Part shown: one piece after another, positions 28,581 to 37,568 of the stretch
Layout: each line of letters opens with the position of its first letter
Numbering within the stretch: the first letter of the stretch is position 1
Assembly: GCA_005862225.1 (NCBI GenBank)
Contig: SZXV01000007.1
Coordinates: 1 to 64,000 of the forward strand
DNA length: 64,000 nt
Origin: Chlorobium sp.
GTDB taxonomy: Bacteria; Bacteroidota; Chlorobiia; Chlorobiales; Chlorobiaceae
Direction: 5' to 3'
Translations under genes and position numbers: made by a program
Notes under the pieces: model-generated
Databases searched by the model: none
Told to the model about the DNA's origin: nothing
The model's input: the letters and a program-made list of their open reading frames with translations, nothing else

Positions 28581-28623
28581 GATGATTGCCGGGATGAGAT
28601 TAAAAAAAAATAAAGGAAAGTTT

Positions 28624-28647
28624 ATCCCGACACAGAGAGGTCGGGAT
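28624..28647 (-). terminator. Hairpin between trxA and trxB
   Basis: An 8-bp perfect stem (ATCCCGAC / GTCGGGAT, loop 28632-28639) lies after trxA on the minus strand. It is followed about 15 nt later by a run of T residues (28601-28611 read on the minus strand). It probably acts as a terminator or attenuator, giving more trxA than trxB transcript. Confidence 0.55.
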
Positions 28648-28671
28648 AACAGGATTGGTGATACTACACTA

Positions 28672-28995
28672 TCAGATGTACTGGTCTATTTTCTTTGCGA
28701 TTGCATTCTTCGGCTGGGCGCCAACAATCTGATCAACAACCTGACCATTCTTGAAAATGAGCAGCGAAGGAATACTTCTGATACCATACTGGGCAGCAGT
28801 ATTCGGGTTCTCGTCAACATTAACTTTTGCTATAACAGCCTTGCCTTCATAATCACCGGCAAGTTCATCGATAACAGGGCCAAGCATCATGCACGGGCCA
28901 CACCAGGCTGCCCAGAAATCAACCAGAGCCACCTTATCAGATTCAAGAATCTCAGCCTTGAAATTCTTGTCAGTTGCCACAAGATATGCACTCAT
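28672..28995 (-). CDS. trxA: Thioredoxin
   Basis: The 107-residue protein is a standard cytosolic thioredoxin with the WCGPCMM active site (about 32-38) and the cis-proline segment GIRSIPSLLIF. It donates electrons to reductases after reduction by TrxB, encoded just downstream. Length and start (ATG 28995) are typical. Confidence 0.95.
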   Translation of the reverse strand: MSAYLVATDKNFKAEILESDKVALVDFWAAWCGPCMMLGPVIDELAGDYEGKAVIAKVNVDENPNTAAQYGIRSIPSLLIFKNGQVVDQIVGAQPKNAIAKKIDQYI

Positions 28996-29108
28996 TGTAT
29001 TATATACCAGTTTAAATTAATGAATAGTATCAACGGGAAATTATATTTAGCCAGCTTATAAAGTAATAAAAAAATCAATAAATCAATCGAACAGCCAAGA
29101 AATCCTCA

Positions 29109-30662
29109 TTATAAACAAGCTTTTTCAGGGCTGCTTCGTAAAGCGAAACGACGCTTTTTATATTTTGGATCGGTCATCCGTTCAAGAGCGCTAATAAACT
29201 GCATGAGAAGCCACGACAGAAGAAAATAGAGCATTGCCACCATCACCAGCGGAAAAAAGGCGTCAAACGTACGACTTCGAATAATATCGCTCGCCTTGGT
29301 CAAATCCTGAACCGCGATGTAACCAACGATTGACGTCATTTTAACCAGCGAGATAAATTCTCCCTTATAAACCGGAAGAATACGTTGGACTGTCTGTGGC
29401 AAAACAATATAAAGAAATGTCTTAACCTTGCTGAATCCCATGGCAATTCCAGCCTCACTCTGCCCCTTGTCTATGCTTTCAACCCCGCTTCTGAAGATTT
29501 CGGCCACATAGGCAGCAAAGTTCATCCCAAAAGCAACAACAGCAACCAGCACCGGATCAATATTGACTGAGGCAAAAACAACATAAAAGATAAGCATCAA
29601 AAAGACCAGCACCGGAGTGCCCCGCAAAAGAGAGATATAGAGTTTAGCCGGCATATTCAGGAGGAGGCTTTGCGACATCCTCATAAAACAGACAACTCCG
29701 CCAAGCAGCGTTCCGAAAATTGTGGAGAGCACAGAGATGAGGAGGGTTGTTTTAAGTCCATCCAGAATCAAAAGATACCGATTTTCCTGTATAAGGTTGC
29801 TCTGAAAACTGCTGGCAAGCCCCTTCAAAAAAAGCGAAACACCACCATTGCCGTCGCCCCCTGAACCCGCTGCTGCATGACGAGCTTTTTTAACCAGCAT
29901 CACCTGGGGGTTGACGAAGTAAGGCTGTGAAAAATTAACCGATTTTCTGCGCTCCGGCGTCGCAGACATACCGGAAACAATCACGTCAATCTTGCCGGAT
30001 TTAAGAGCCGGAATGAGCGCCATGAACTTCATATTGTAAAATTCGACCGGTCGATTGAGTCCGGCGCCAAGAAGACGAGCCAGCTCTCCATCAAATCCGG
30101 TTACCCTCCCATGTTTATCAACAAAACTTATCGGCTCACGTGTTGCGCACACGCCCACTTTTAAAGGATCACCAACGCTTGACAGCTCAATCGTTCTCTC
30201 CTCATAAGGGCTCAAATCCGATTTCAACCAGCGCATCTTCATCTCCTTCAACGCACCATCAGCCTTGAGTTCTCCGATAATGGCATTGATCTTTGCAAGC
30301 AACGCATCATCACCCTTTCTTGCGACCGCACAAGTCTCCTCATCTTTGAGTGACTCCGGAAGAGACCACAACTCCTGATTCTTCTTCGACACCTGAATCG
30401 CCGTTGTGGAAAGTGTGACAATCGCATCAAGTTGACCGGCTTTAAGAGCCGCAACGGCATCCATGACATCATCAAAACGCTGTATCTTCGCCTGGGGAAA
30501 TCTGGCAACAGCAAGAGCTTCGCCGGTCGTCCCTGTCATCACGCCGATTTTTGCATCTCGTGCATCATCAAGGGTTGTAATGACCGTGTCGGACTTGCCA
30601 CAACCGACAAACAGCGTCACAAGCATCAATAACGCAACAACCAACAGTCGATTTTGTCTCAT
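29109..30662 (-). CDS. Amino-acid ABC transporter, fused binding protein and permease
   Basis: The 517-residue protein starts with a lipoprotein-like signal (LFVGC near residue 21). Two family-3 binding-protein lobes come next, but in swapped order. Residues about 30-145 look like the C-terminal lobe (DDARDAKIGVMTGTTGEAL ... LKADGALKEMKMRW). Residues about 165-260 look like the N-terminal lobe (LKVGVCATREPISFVDK ... GFDGELARLLG). A HisM/GlnP-type permease follows (EAA-loop: SGVESIDKGQSEAGIAMG). The matching ATPase is not in the window. It lies 29 bp downstream of dnaE. Polar amino acids are the likely substrate. Confidence 0.85.
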   Translation of the reverse strand: MRQNRLLVVALLMLVTLFVGCGKSDTVITTLDDARDAKIGVMTGTTGEALAVARFPQAKIQRFDDVMDAVAALKAGQLDAIVTLSTTAIQVSKKNQELWSLPESLKDEETCAVARKGDDALLAKINAIIGELKADGALKEMKMRWLKSDLSPYEERTIELSSVGDPLKVGVCATREPISFVDKHGRVTGFDGELARLLGAGLNRPVEFYNMKFMALIPALKSGKIDVIVSGMSATPERRKSVNFSQPYFVNPQVMLVKKARHAAAGSGGDGNGGVSLFLKGLASSFQSNLIQENRYLLILDGLKTTLLISVLSTIFGTLLGGVVCFMRMSQSLLLNMPAKLYISLLRGTPVLVFLMLIFYVVFASVNIDPVLVAVVAFGMNFAAYVAEIFRSGVESIDKGQSEAGIAMGFSKVKTFLYIVLPQTVQRILPVYKGEFISLVKMTSIVGYIAVQDLTKASDIIRSRTFDAFFPLVMVAMLYFLLSWLLMQFISALERMTDPKYKKRRFALRSSPEKACL

Positions 30663-30691
30663 CTGCCTTCAGTTTTGTGCAAGAAAACGTT

Positions 30692-33600
30692 TTACCCGGA
30701 AATCCTCACATTGTCAGGCCCAAGAATTTCTTCAAGCTTTGCAATCGTACTCTCACCGGCATCAATTGGAGTGCTGCGCGCAAAAATCGTTATTGTTTCA
30801 ATATTTTCTCCTGACTGCGCTTTGACCTCAAATTCAACCGGAGTGCCACCCTTGTTTGAGTCAAATACTTTTTTGACCTTGCCAAGCTTTTCCATCTGAA
30901 CCTGATCATCCGCATCCACTTTAAGAATAATTTTTTTGACAAGGTTCTGTCTGACCTTTTTTATCGGCACCACATCCCGCACAAGCAGTTTCAGCATTCC
31001 GCCGCTGACCTCTCCTTCCGCAACCAGCATCAACACCTCCTCAGGCTTTATAAGATGGCCGCACTGTTCGTACAGGCTGGCAAATACCGTAAAATCAGCC
31101 TTGCCCGTAAAGTCCTCAATACAACCAAAAAGCATCTGCTTGCCTTTCTTGTCCTGATGATGCTTCACAGACACAATAACACCGATAACCTTATACTGCT
31201 TGGCGGCAACCACCTCCTTTGCATTGAGCTGAAGCGTCGTAAAGGCCTGCCAGTCGCGACGCCATGACTCAAGCGGATGATGGCTCAAATAAAATCCAAC
31301 CAGTTTCTTTTCATGGAGAAGCTTTTCAGCTTCAGGCATCATTTCAGCAGCATCCATATCCGGATAGTGAGACTCTTCAAACTCCGCTCCATCTTCAGCA
31401 GAAAAAAAGCCGCACTGCCCAAGTGTCACCGAACGGTTCTGCATCTGTCCAAACTTGATGGCCTTGTCAACATTGGCCAGCAGTTTTGCCCGATGGCGGT
31501 CAATTTCGTCGAATGCCCCTGAAAGAATCAGACACTCAAGCGCCTTGCGATTCATCACCCTCAGATCGACCGACACGGCAAGATCAAAAAGATTGACAAA
31601 ATCACGCTTTCTGCGAAGTCTTGACGTAACCACTGCTCTTGCTGCTCCACCAACCTGCTTGATGGCACTCAGCCCCACGCGGATATATGATCGACCTTTA
31701 AAATCCTCAACAGAAAACAGCGCGTCACTTTTGTTGATTGAGGGCGGCAAGGTTGCTATACCAAAACTTTTTGCCTCGTCGGTCAAATGCTTCATCCGTT
31801 CAATATCACCAATTTCACTGTTCAGTACCGCCGTCACAAACTCAATGGTGTAATGAGCCTTGAGATAGCCCGTCCAATAGGCAAGTACCCCGTAAGCCGC
31901 CGAGTGACTTTTGTTGAAACCATAACCGGCAAACTCAGCCATAAGCTCAAAAACTCGTGTTGCAAGCGTATCGTGAACACTCTGCTGAACAGCTCCCTTA
32001 ACAAAATCAGCCTTGTATTTCTCCATAATCTCAGGCTTCTTTTTGCCCATGGCCTTGCGCAGATTATCCGCCTTGGCCAGCGAAAATCCGCCCATCACCT
32101 GAGATATCTGCATCACCTGCTCCTGATAGACTATTACGCCATAGGTCTCCTTCAGAATCTCTTCAAGCATCGGATGCATATAGTCAATTGCCTCCCGGCC
32201 ATGCTTGCGGTCAACAAAAAGATCCACAGCATTGCGCCGCTCATCAATCTTTGCATTGAGCGCCCCCGGACGATAGAGTGCGCTCATGGCAATGATATCG
32301 CCGATCTGTGTCGGTTGCAGGCGGGTCATATAACTCTGCATACCAGACGATTCAAACTGGAAAATACCGGCCATCTTGCCTTCCTGAAAAATTTTGAAGG
32401 TCTTCCGGTCATTCATGGGGACTTTTTCAAGCTCAATATCAACATCATGCCGACGCTTGATCATCTTGAGCGTCTCATCAATAACAGCAAGGGTTTCAAG
32501 ACCGAGATAGTCAATCTTGAGCAGGCCGGCAGTTTCGATCCAGTTCTTGTCAAACTGGGTTACAACCTGCTTTTCATCATTTCCATCGGCACTCTTTGCC
32601 TTGACGTGCTCAGGTTCATCAAGATCAAACTCATCAGCAAATTTTCGAACCTCAGTTTCAATCTTGTTGGAAACATAAAGTGGAACCTGCTCTTCAAGCG
32701 GCCCGTCAGTAATAACCACTGCACCGGCGTGCATTGAGACGTTTCGCGCCCGTCCCTCCAGAGCCTGGGCAGAGACCATCAGCTCACGAAGCTCGGGCGA
32801 ACTTTCAGCAAACTGTTTCAGCTCCCTTGACTCACTAAGCGCTTTTTCAAGCGTAATGCCTGCCTTTACCGGCACAAGCTTGGCAAGTTTGTCCACCAGT
32901 GAAAGCGGAACCTCAAGCACCCGACCAGCATCACGAATTGCCGCCTTGGCGCCAAACGTACCAATAGCAATAACTTTCGCAACACTCTCGGTGCCATACT
33001 TTTCAACCGTATATTCAAGAACCTTCTGCTTGCCGACCGGAGTAAAATCGATATCAATATCAGGCATGGAGGAGCGCTCCGGATTAAGAAAACGCTCAAA
33101 AAGCAGTTTATACTTCAGTGGATCAATTCTTGTGATTCCGGTAAGATAGGCGACAATGCTTCCTGCCGCCGATCCACGGCCAGGGCCAACCGAATAGCCC
33201 AGACGCCGGGACGCCGCAATAAGATCACTGACAATAAGAAAATAGGAGCTGAACCCCATCTTTTCGATCACTCCAAGCTCAAGCTCTATTCTCGACCTCA
33301 CATCCTCGGCACTAATCCCGTCAGAGGCAGAATCAGCATACCGCTCCTTCACCCCCTCCCATGTCAGATGACGGAGATAGGAAAACTCGTTGTCAAACCC
33401 CTCCGGAAGAGGAAAGTGTGGAAGAACCGGCTCTTTATCGCCAAAACTGTAGGAACATTTTTCTGCGATAAGCAGCGTGTTGCTCAACTCTCCATTTGCA
33501 TCAGTGAAAAGCGCACTCATCTCCTCAGATGACTTCAGATAATGATCGCTTCCGCCAAGCGCCAGCAAATGCTGATTGGAGAGTTTTTCCTTGGTTCGGT

Positions 33601-34261
33601 TGGCAACCATGGCCCGATAGCAACCGGCATCCTTTCGTTCAAGATAATGGACGTTATTGGTGGCAACCAGTTCAATCGAAAATTTTTCTGCCAGAGCAAT
33701 AATCTGCTCATTCAGCTTGTCATCAAACGGGGTAGAGTGCCGTTGCAGTTCCAGATAAAAGTTATCGCCAAAAATCTCCTGATAGTAAGCTGTGAAGGTT
33801 TCAGCCTCATCAATGGATCCAGCAAGAAGCGCCCTGCCGATTCTCCCCGACGAGTACGCTGAAAGACAAACAAGACCATCATGACAGCTTTCAAGCAGAC
33901 GACTTTCAATATGCGGCATTCCATTGACAAACCCCTCCCTGGCAGCCCTCGACAAAAGAATACAGAGATTGCGATATCCCGCTTCATTTTGAACAAGCAC
34001 TACCAGCGAAGGCGACACCGGAACACGACTGTGCTGGTGCGTATCATTTTCAAGCAGCAGCAGCTCACTGCCGATAACCAGCTTGATGCCAGCATGTTTT
34101 GCCTCACTGAACAGCTCCGGCATGTTGAACATTGCGCAATAATCAGTGACGGCAATACTCTTCATGCCAAACCGAACTGCCGCAGAAAACAACTCATGAG
34201 GAAAAATCGGACTACTCTGCATCGAATAGTGCGTATGAGTATGTAAATGTATAAAATCCAT
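30692..34261 (-). CDS. dnaE: DNA polymerase III alpha subunit
   Basis: The replicative polymerase catalytic subunit, 1189 residues, has an N-terminal PHP domain (FIHLHTHTHYSMQSS). The palm carries the catalytic aspartates in PDIDIDF, and GPGRGSAAGS is conserved. A helix-hairpin-helix region and a C-terminal OB fold (VIGVIVSVKHHQDKKGK) follow. Length and domain order are those of DnaE1. An amino-acid ABC transporter follows closely on the same strand. Confidence 0.97.
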   Translation of the reverse strand: MDFIHLHTHTHYSMQSSPIFPHELFSAAVRFGMKSIAVTDYCAMFNMPELFSEAKHAGIKLVIGSELLLLENDTHQHSRVPVSPSLVVLVQNEAGYRNLCILLSRAAREGFVNGMPHIESRLLESCHDGLVCLSAYSSGRIGRALLAGSIDEAETFTAYYQEIFGDNFYLELQRHSTPFDDKLNEQIIALAEKFSIELVATNNVHYLERKDAGCYRAMVANRTKEKLSNQHLLALGGSDHYLKSSEEMSALFTDANGELSNTLLIAEKCSYSFGDKEPVLPHFPLPEGFDNEFSYLRHLTWEGVKERYADSASDGISAEDVRSRIELELGVIEKMGFSSYFLIVSDLIAASRRLGYSVGPGRGSAAGSIVAYLTGITRIDPLKYKLLFERFLNPERSSMPDIDIDFTPVGKQKVLEYTVEKYGTESVAKVIAIGTFGAKAAIRDAGRVLEVPLSLVDKLAKLVPVKAGITLEKALSESRELKQFAESSPELRELMVSAQALEGRARNVSMHAGAVVITDGPLEEQVPLYVSNKIETEVRKFADEFDLDEPEHVKAKSADGNDEKQVVTQFDKNWIETAGLLKIDYLGLETLAVIDETLKMIKRRHDVDIELEKVPMNDRKTFKIFQEGKMAGIFQFESSGMQSYMTRLQPTQIGDIIAMSALYRPGALNAKIDERRNAVDLFVDRKHGREAIDYMHPMLEEILKETYGVIVYQEQVMQISQVMGGFSLAKADNLRKAMGKKKPEIMEKYKADFVKGAVQQSVHDTLATRVFELMAEFAGYGFNKSHSAAYGVLAYWTGYLKAHYTIEFVTAVLNSEIGDIERMKHLTDEAKSFGIATLPPSINKSDALFSVEDFKGRSYIRVGLSAIKQVGGAARAVVTSRLRRKRDFVNLFDLAVSVDLRVMNRKALECLILSGAFDEIDRHRAKLLANVDKAIKFGQMQNRSVTLGQCGFFSAEDGAEFEESHYPDMDAAEMMPEAEKLLHEKKLVGFYLSHHPLESWRRDWQAFTTLQLNAKEVVAAKQYKVIGVIVSVKHHQDKKGKQMLFGCIEDFTGKADFTVFASLYEQCGHLIKPEEVLMLVAEGEVSGGMLKLLVRDVVPIKKVRQNLVKKIILKVDADDQVQMEKLGKVKKVFDSNKGGTPVEFEVKAQSGENIETITIFARSTPIDAGESTIAKLEEILGPDNVRISG

Positions 34262-34499
34262 ATCGATAGAAAACCTTCATCCTTTAAAAAAACAGCAGCG
34301 TCATACCATGCGCCAAGAACATAGCCAGCAAATCAGCAGCGATTTCTGAATTTGAAAATAGTACATTTTTTGCGGATCAAGGGCCGGTATCTCCAATAAT
34401 GTCAGCCCGCTTTTATGGCAGTAACACTTTTTTTCTTTATTATTTAAATAAATTATATTTACGGGGCATTTTTTCAATGAATCAACCTGCATTACAATT

Positions 34500-35702
34500 T
34501 TGGAGCAAAATACCTACAATCAATGCCCGGTCTGCGGCTATCCACTCTCTCACAACAGTGCGATATGCCCTCGGTGCGGAAACGACATTCTTGAAGATAT
34601 ATCCTCCTTTGACCAGCAATCCCAGGAACTTCACCATCAAAGCTTAGAGGGTAAAAAAGCAGCGTGGTATACCCGCTGCCTTACTGAAAAGCTTAATGTC
34701 AGCACAAACGATCTGATTCCTCCGTCAGGAGAGCACGCCCATCAGGAAAGTCCACGCCAGATATTCAATCGATCTGATGAAATTGACTACCTTCGCCGTG
34801 TCTCAAGAGCTGAACTGCTTCAGGAAAGTGGCGCACGAAAAAAGTGGTGGAACTCACTGACCTCTGACTGGAAAGAGGTGGTTAAAACAACCCTGAAAGT
34901 GCTCAAGGATCCATCAGATCAGGAGCTGCTTGACTTTTTTGAAACAACACATCTCCGGTGTGACAACCGCAGAATTCATAATCTTCTCCCTGTACGGGTT
35001 CTTGAAAAGCTCCAGCAACTCCGTTGCGATGAGTCCCCTGTCGAAGATCTCGAACCACTGCAGCACCTGAAGATGCTGCAACGCCTTTACGCATTTGACT
35101 GCGACTTTGCATCGCTCGAACCTCTGCGCAATATTACAAGCCTGAAGCTTCTCTGGATCTCAAGCACCCAGGTCAGCTCCCTTGAGCCGATCAGCCAGCT
35201 TTTCAAGCTTGAAGAGCTTTATTGCTCCGAAACCATGATCACCGACCTCTCTCCTCTGAAAGATCTCGTCAATCTTGAAAAACTGAGCTGTTACAAGACC
35301 GGCATCACCTCTCTTGAACCAATCGCTCATCTCGAAAATCTTATTGAGCTCGGCATAGACAATTCAAAGATTACTGATCTCACTCCGCTGGCGGGCCTCA
35401 ACAGTCTCGAATATCTCCGCTGCAACAAAACCGGCATCAGAAATATCGACGCATTAAGCGCTCTGACCGAACTTCGGGAGCTGAGTCTGGCAAATACCCG
35501 CCTTACCTCTATTGAGCCACTGGAGGAGCTTGTCAACCTTGAAGAACTTGATCTATCAAACACGCTCATCGAATCGATCGGCCCGATCATGAGCCTTCAG
35601 CATCTTGAAAAAATCCAACTCCCGGCCGACAGGATTCCAGAAGAAGAGATTGAACGCTTTCTTGAGCTTCACCCGGATTGCGAAGTAGATCTCAAAGCAT
35701 AG
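34500..35702 (+). CDS. Leucine-rich repeat protein with N-terminal zinc ribbon
   Basis: The 400-residue protein has a zinc ribbon (CPVCGYPLSHNSAICPRCG, about residues 8-26), a linker, then internalin-like LRRs of about 22 residues from residue 180 to the end (LxxLxxLxxLxCxxTxIxDLxPL pattern). A TTG at 34500 is the only start that keeps the ribbon complete without a long extension; the RBS is weak. There is no signal peptide, so it is probably cytoplasmic and a protein-binding scaffold. It is next to a metacaspase and a NACHT protein, which suggests a recognition role in a conflict island; this is inference. Confidence 0.75.
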   Translation: MEQNTYNQCPVCGYPLSHNSAICPRCGNDILEDISSFDQQSQELHHQSLEGKKAAWYTRCLTEKLNVSTNDLIPPSGEHAHQESPRQIFNRSDEIDYLRRVSRAELLQESGARKKWWNSLTSDWKEVVKTTLKVLKDPSDQELLDFFETTHLRCDNRRIHNLLPVRVLEKLQQLRCDESPVEDLEPLQHLKMLQRLYAFDCDFASLEPLRNITSLKLLWISSTQVSSLEPISQLFKLEELYCSETMITDLSPLKDLVNLEKLSCYKTGITSLEPIAHLENLIELGIDNSKITDLTPLAGLNSLEYLRCNKTGIRNIDALSALTELRELSLANTRLTSIEPLEELVNLEELDLSNTLIESIGPIMSLQHLEKIQLPADRIPEEEIERFLELHPDCEVDLKA

Positions 35703-35880
35703 ATTAAAACACACTGATTCTTCGTGTCGCTCACGTTTTTCCATTAGAAGATTTTGGCTTGAAGGACAGATTTACTATCATTACTTCAGGGTTTTTTCAC
35801 GTCAACGAACACCGCAGAAGCAAAAAACCGAATTTAACCCTGCGGCTCTTTTCACAATATTAAATAACGGAGTAGTGCTC

Positions 35881-36735
35881 ATGGCAAAAAAAGCTTTTCT
35901 TGTCGGGGTCAATGATTATGCCCCAATTGGCGCCGGAGGACCTGATCTGCGTGGATGCGTGAACGATGTTCAGGATATGGCAAATACACTTTCTGTTCTT
36001 GGGATTATCCCGGCAAACCCGACGAACATGAAAATTCTTACCGATTCACGGGCAACCAGGGCTGCAATTATGGCCGGACTGAAGTGGTTGATCACAGGAG
36101 CACAGGCTGGCGACGTTTTGGTTTTTCACTACTCTGGCCACGGCTCACAAGTTGTGGATGTTGACGGCGACGAACCTGATGGAAAAGACGAAACCATTTG
36201 TCCGCACGACTTTGCAACCGCAGGCATGATAAAAGATGATGATTTACGTGCCGTATTTTCAACGCTGCCAGCAGGGGTAAATTTGGACGTCATTCTCGAT
36301 TCCTGCCATTCCGGCAGCGGCACCAGAGAGCTGTCTGCCCTCGCCGCAACACCCGAAGAGTTATCGGTCTCCTATCGCTTCGTTGAACCGCCCATTGATG
36401 TAAGCTTCTTCCTTGATTCCAATCCTTCACTCCCGGTCCGTGGTATACTCAAAAAGAAAAAGGGAGCGAAAGATGTAAGCCTGGCGCCAGGATTGAACCA
36501 CGTCCTGTGGGCAGGATGCCGCGATAACCAGACCTCAGCCGAAGCCTCAATTGGGGGCGTTTACCGGGGATTGTTCACCCTGAACTTCTGCAAAATTCTG
36601 AGAGCTGCGGGTGTCACCATCACAAGAAAAAACCTCGACATCCAGATTTGCAGAAATATTAAAGCTCTGGGTTATGCGCAGGTTCCACAACTTGAAGGCG
36701 TAGCAGCATCACTTGGTGAAAAAGTCTTTACCTGA
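35881..36735 (+). CDS. Caspase-family peptidase (type I metacaspase-like)
   Basis: The 284-residue protein starts at ATG 35881, preceded by GGAG. The catalytic histidine is His87 in HYSGHGSQ and the catalytic cysteine Cys142 in ILDSCHSGSG, both with the expected flanking residues; ICPHDF between them matches metacaspases. It would cleave after Arg/Lys, possibly calcium-dependent. There is no pro-domain, so activation probably depends on a partner. Bacterial caspase-like proteases act as death effectors in several defence systems; the NACHT and LRR neighbours fit this, but no direct link is visible. Confidence 0.87.
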   Translation: MAKKAFLVGVNDYAPIGAGGPDLRGCVNDVQDMANTLSVLGIIPANPTNMKILTDSRATRAAIMAGLKWLITGAQAGDVLVFHYSGHGSQVVDVDGDEPDGKDETICPHDFATAGMIKDDDLRAVFSTLPAGVNLDVILDSCHSGSGTRELSALAATPEELSVSYRFVEPPIDVSFFLDSNPSLPVRGILKKKKGAKDVSLAPGLNHVLWAGCRDNQTSAEASIGGVYRGLFTLNFCKILRAAGVTITRKNLDIQICRNIKALGYAQVPQLEGVAASLGEKVFT

Positions 36736-36757
36736 GTTTGTTTGAAACATCTCTGCT

Positions 36758-36781
36758 GCCCCTCCCATTTTCGGGCGGGGC
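36758..36781. terminator. Hairpin between convergent metacaspase and ogt genes
   Basis: GCCCCTCCC (36758-36766) and GGGCGGGGC (36773-36781) form a GC-rich stem with one mismatch and a 6-nt loop. It lies in the short gap between two converging genes, as expected for a shared terminator, but lacks a long T-run. Confidence 0.4.
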
Positions 36782-36788
36782 GACAGAT

Positions 36789-37250
36789 TTACACCTCCCG
36801 CTCAAGATCCAGCAACATCTTCTTCAATACCAAACCTCCACGATACCCGGTCAGCTTGCCATTGCTGCCGATTACCCTGTGGCATGGAATAAAAATCGGC
36901 AAAGGATTTCGATGATTTGCCATCCCCACCGCCCTGACCGCACGAGGATTTCCGATGGAAACCGCAACATCACGATAGCTTGCCGTCGTCCCGCAGGGTA
37001 TTGTGGCGAGAAACTGCCAGACCGCCTGCATAAATGGAGTTCCCGCAGAAGCGAGCGGCAGTGAAAACGTTCTGAGATCACCCTCAAGGTACCAGTTCAA
37101 CTGCCGGAAAGCCTCATGAAGCAAAGCCGTTTCTCCTTGTTCAACACCAACAGGGAGCGAGTCCTGCTCAAAATAGAGATTGGTTATGCACTCGTTATGT
37201 TCGGCTATGCCTACAGTGCCGATCAGGGTGGTTTGAATATGGAGCTTCAT
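36789..37250 (-). CDS. ogt: Methylated-DNA-protein-cysteine methyltransferase
   Basis: The 153-residue suicide enzyme removes O6-alkyl groups from guanine. The acceptor cysteine lies in IPCHRVIGSNGKLTGYRGG near the C-terminus, and the RAVGMANHRNPLPI helix-turn-helix precedes it. Its ATG overlaps the stop of a 57-codon upstream ORF. Confidence 0.93.
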   Translation of the reverse strand: MKLHIQTTLIGTVGIAEHNECITNLYFEQDSLPVGVEQGETALLHEAFRQLNWYLEGDLRTFSLPLASAGTPFMQAVWQFLATIPCGTTASYRDVAVSIGNPRAVRAVGMANHRNPLPIFIPCHRVIGSNGKLTGYRGGLVLKKMLLDLEREV

Positions 37251-37420
37251 TGTCTCTTCTGTTTACCGTCCTCAAGCATCCGCCCCACATAACTCTCTCC
37301 ATCCTCCTCCTGAAACAGGATATTGCGCCGCTGCATCTCCGGCTTTAAATCGAGGTTAGACTGGTCGAGCCGAAACAGCTCAATCAACAGGGTCTTCAGC
37401 TTGTCATAGTTCCGGGTCAT
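37247..37420 (-). CDS. 57-residue ORF coupled to ogt; resembles a DNA methyltransferase N-terminus
   Basis: ATG 37420 opens a 57-codon frame whose TGA overlaps the ogt ATG (ATGA). The start NYDKLKTLLIELFRLDQSNL is very like the first 20 residues of large site-specific DNA methyltransferases of type III-like systems. The rest diverges, and the enzyme body is missing. It may be a remnant kept as a leader for ogt, or a small helical protein in its own right. Confidence 0.5.
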   Translation of the reverse strand: MTRNYDKLKTLLIELFRLDQSNLDLKPEMQRRNILFQEEDGESYVGRMLEDGKQKRQ

Positions 37421-37568
37421 AACATATTTTCTGCTTTGTTCTCCCCTGTTGGGAGATTATTTTACGGCACATCGGGTGGTAAAAAAATTTTCCAGCCTCC
37501 CAATGTCAGTTTTTCCTGGTCGAGTGAGTTTCTTTTTTCAGGGTTCCAGATATCAGGGGATCAGATTT

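Noticed and set aside
31787..32737. Long open frame (316 codons) on the plus strand inside dnaE
   Set aside because: It is antisense to a well-conserved DnaE region, has no ribosome-binding site and shows no recognisable family.
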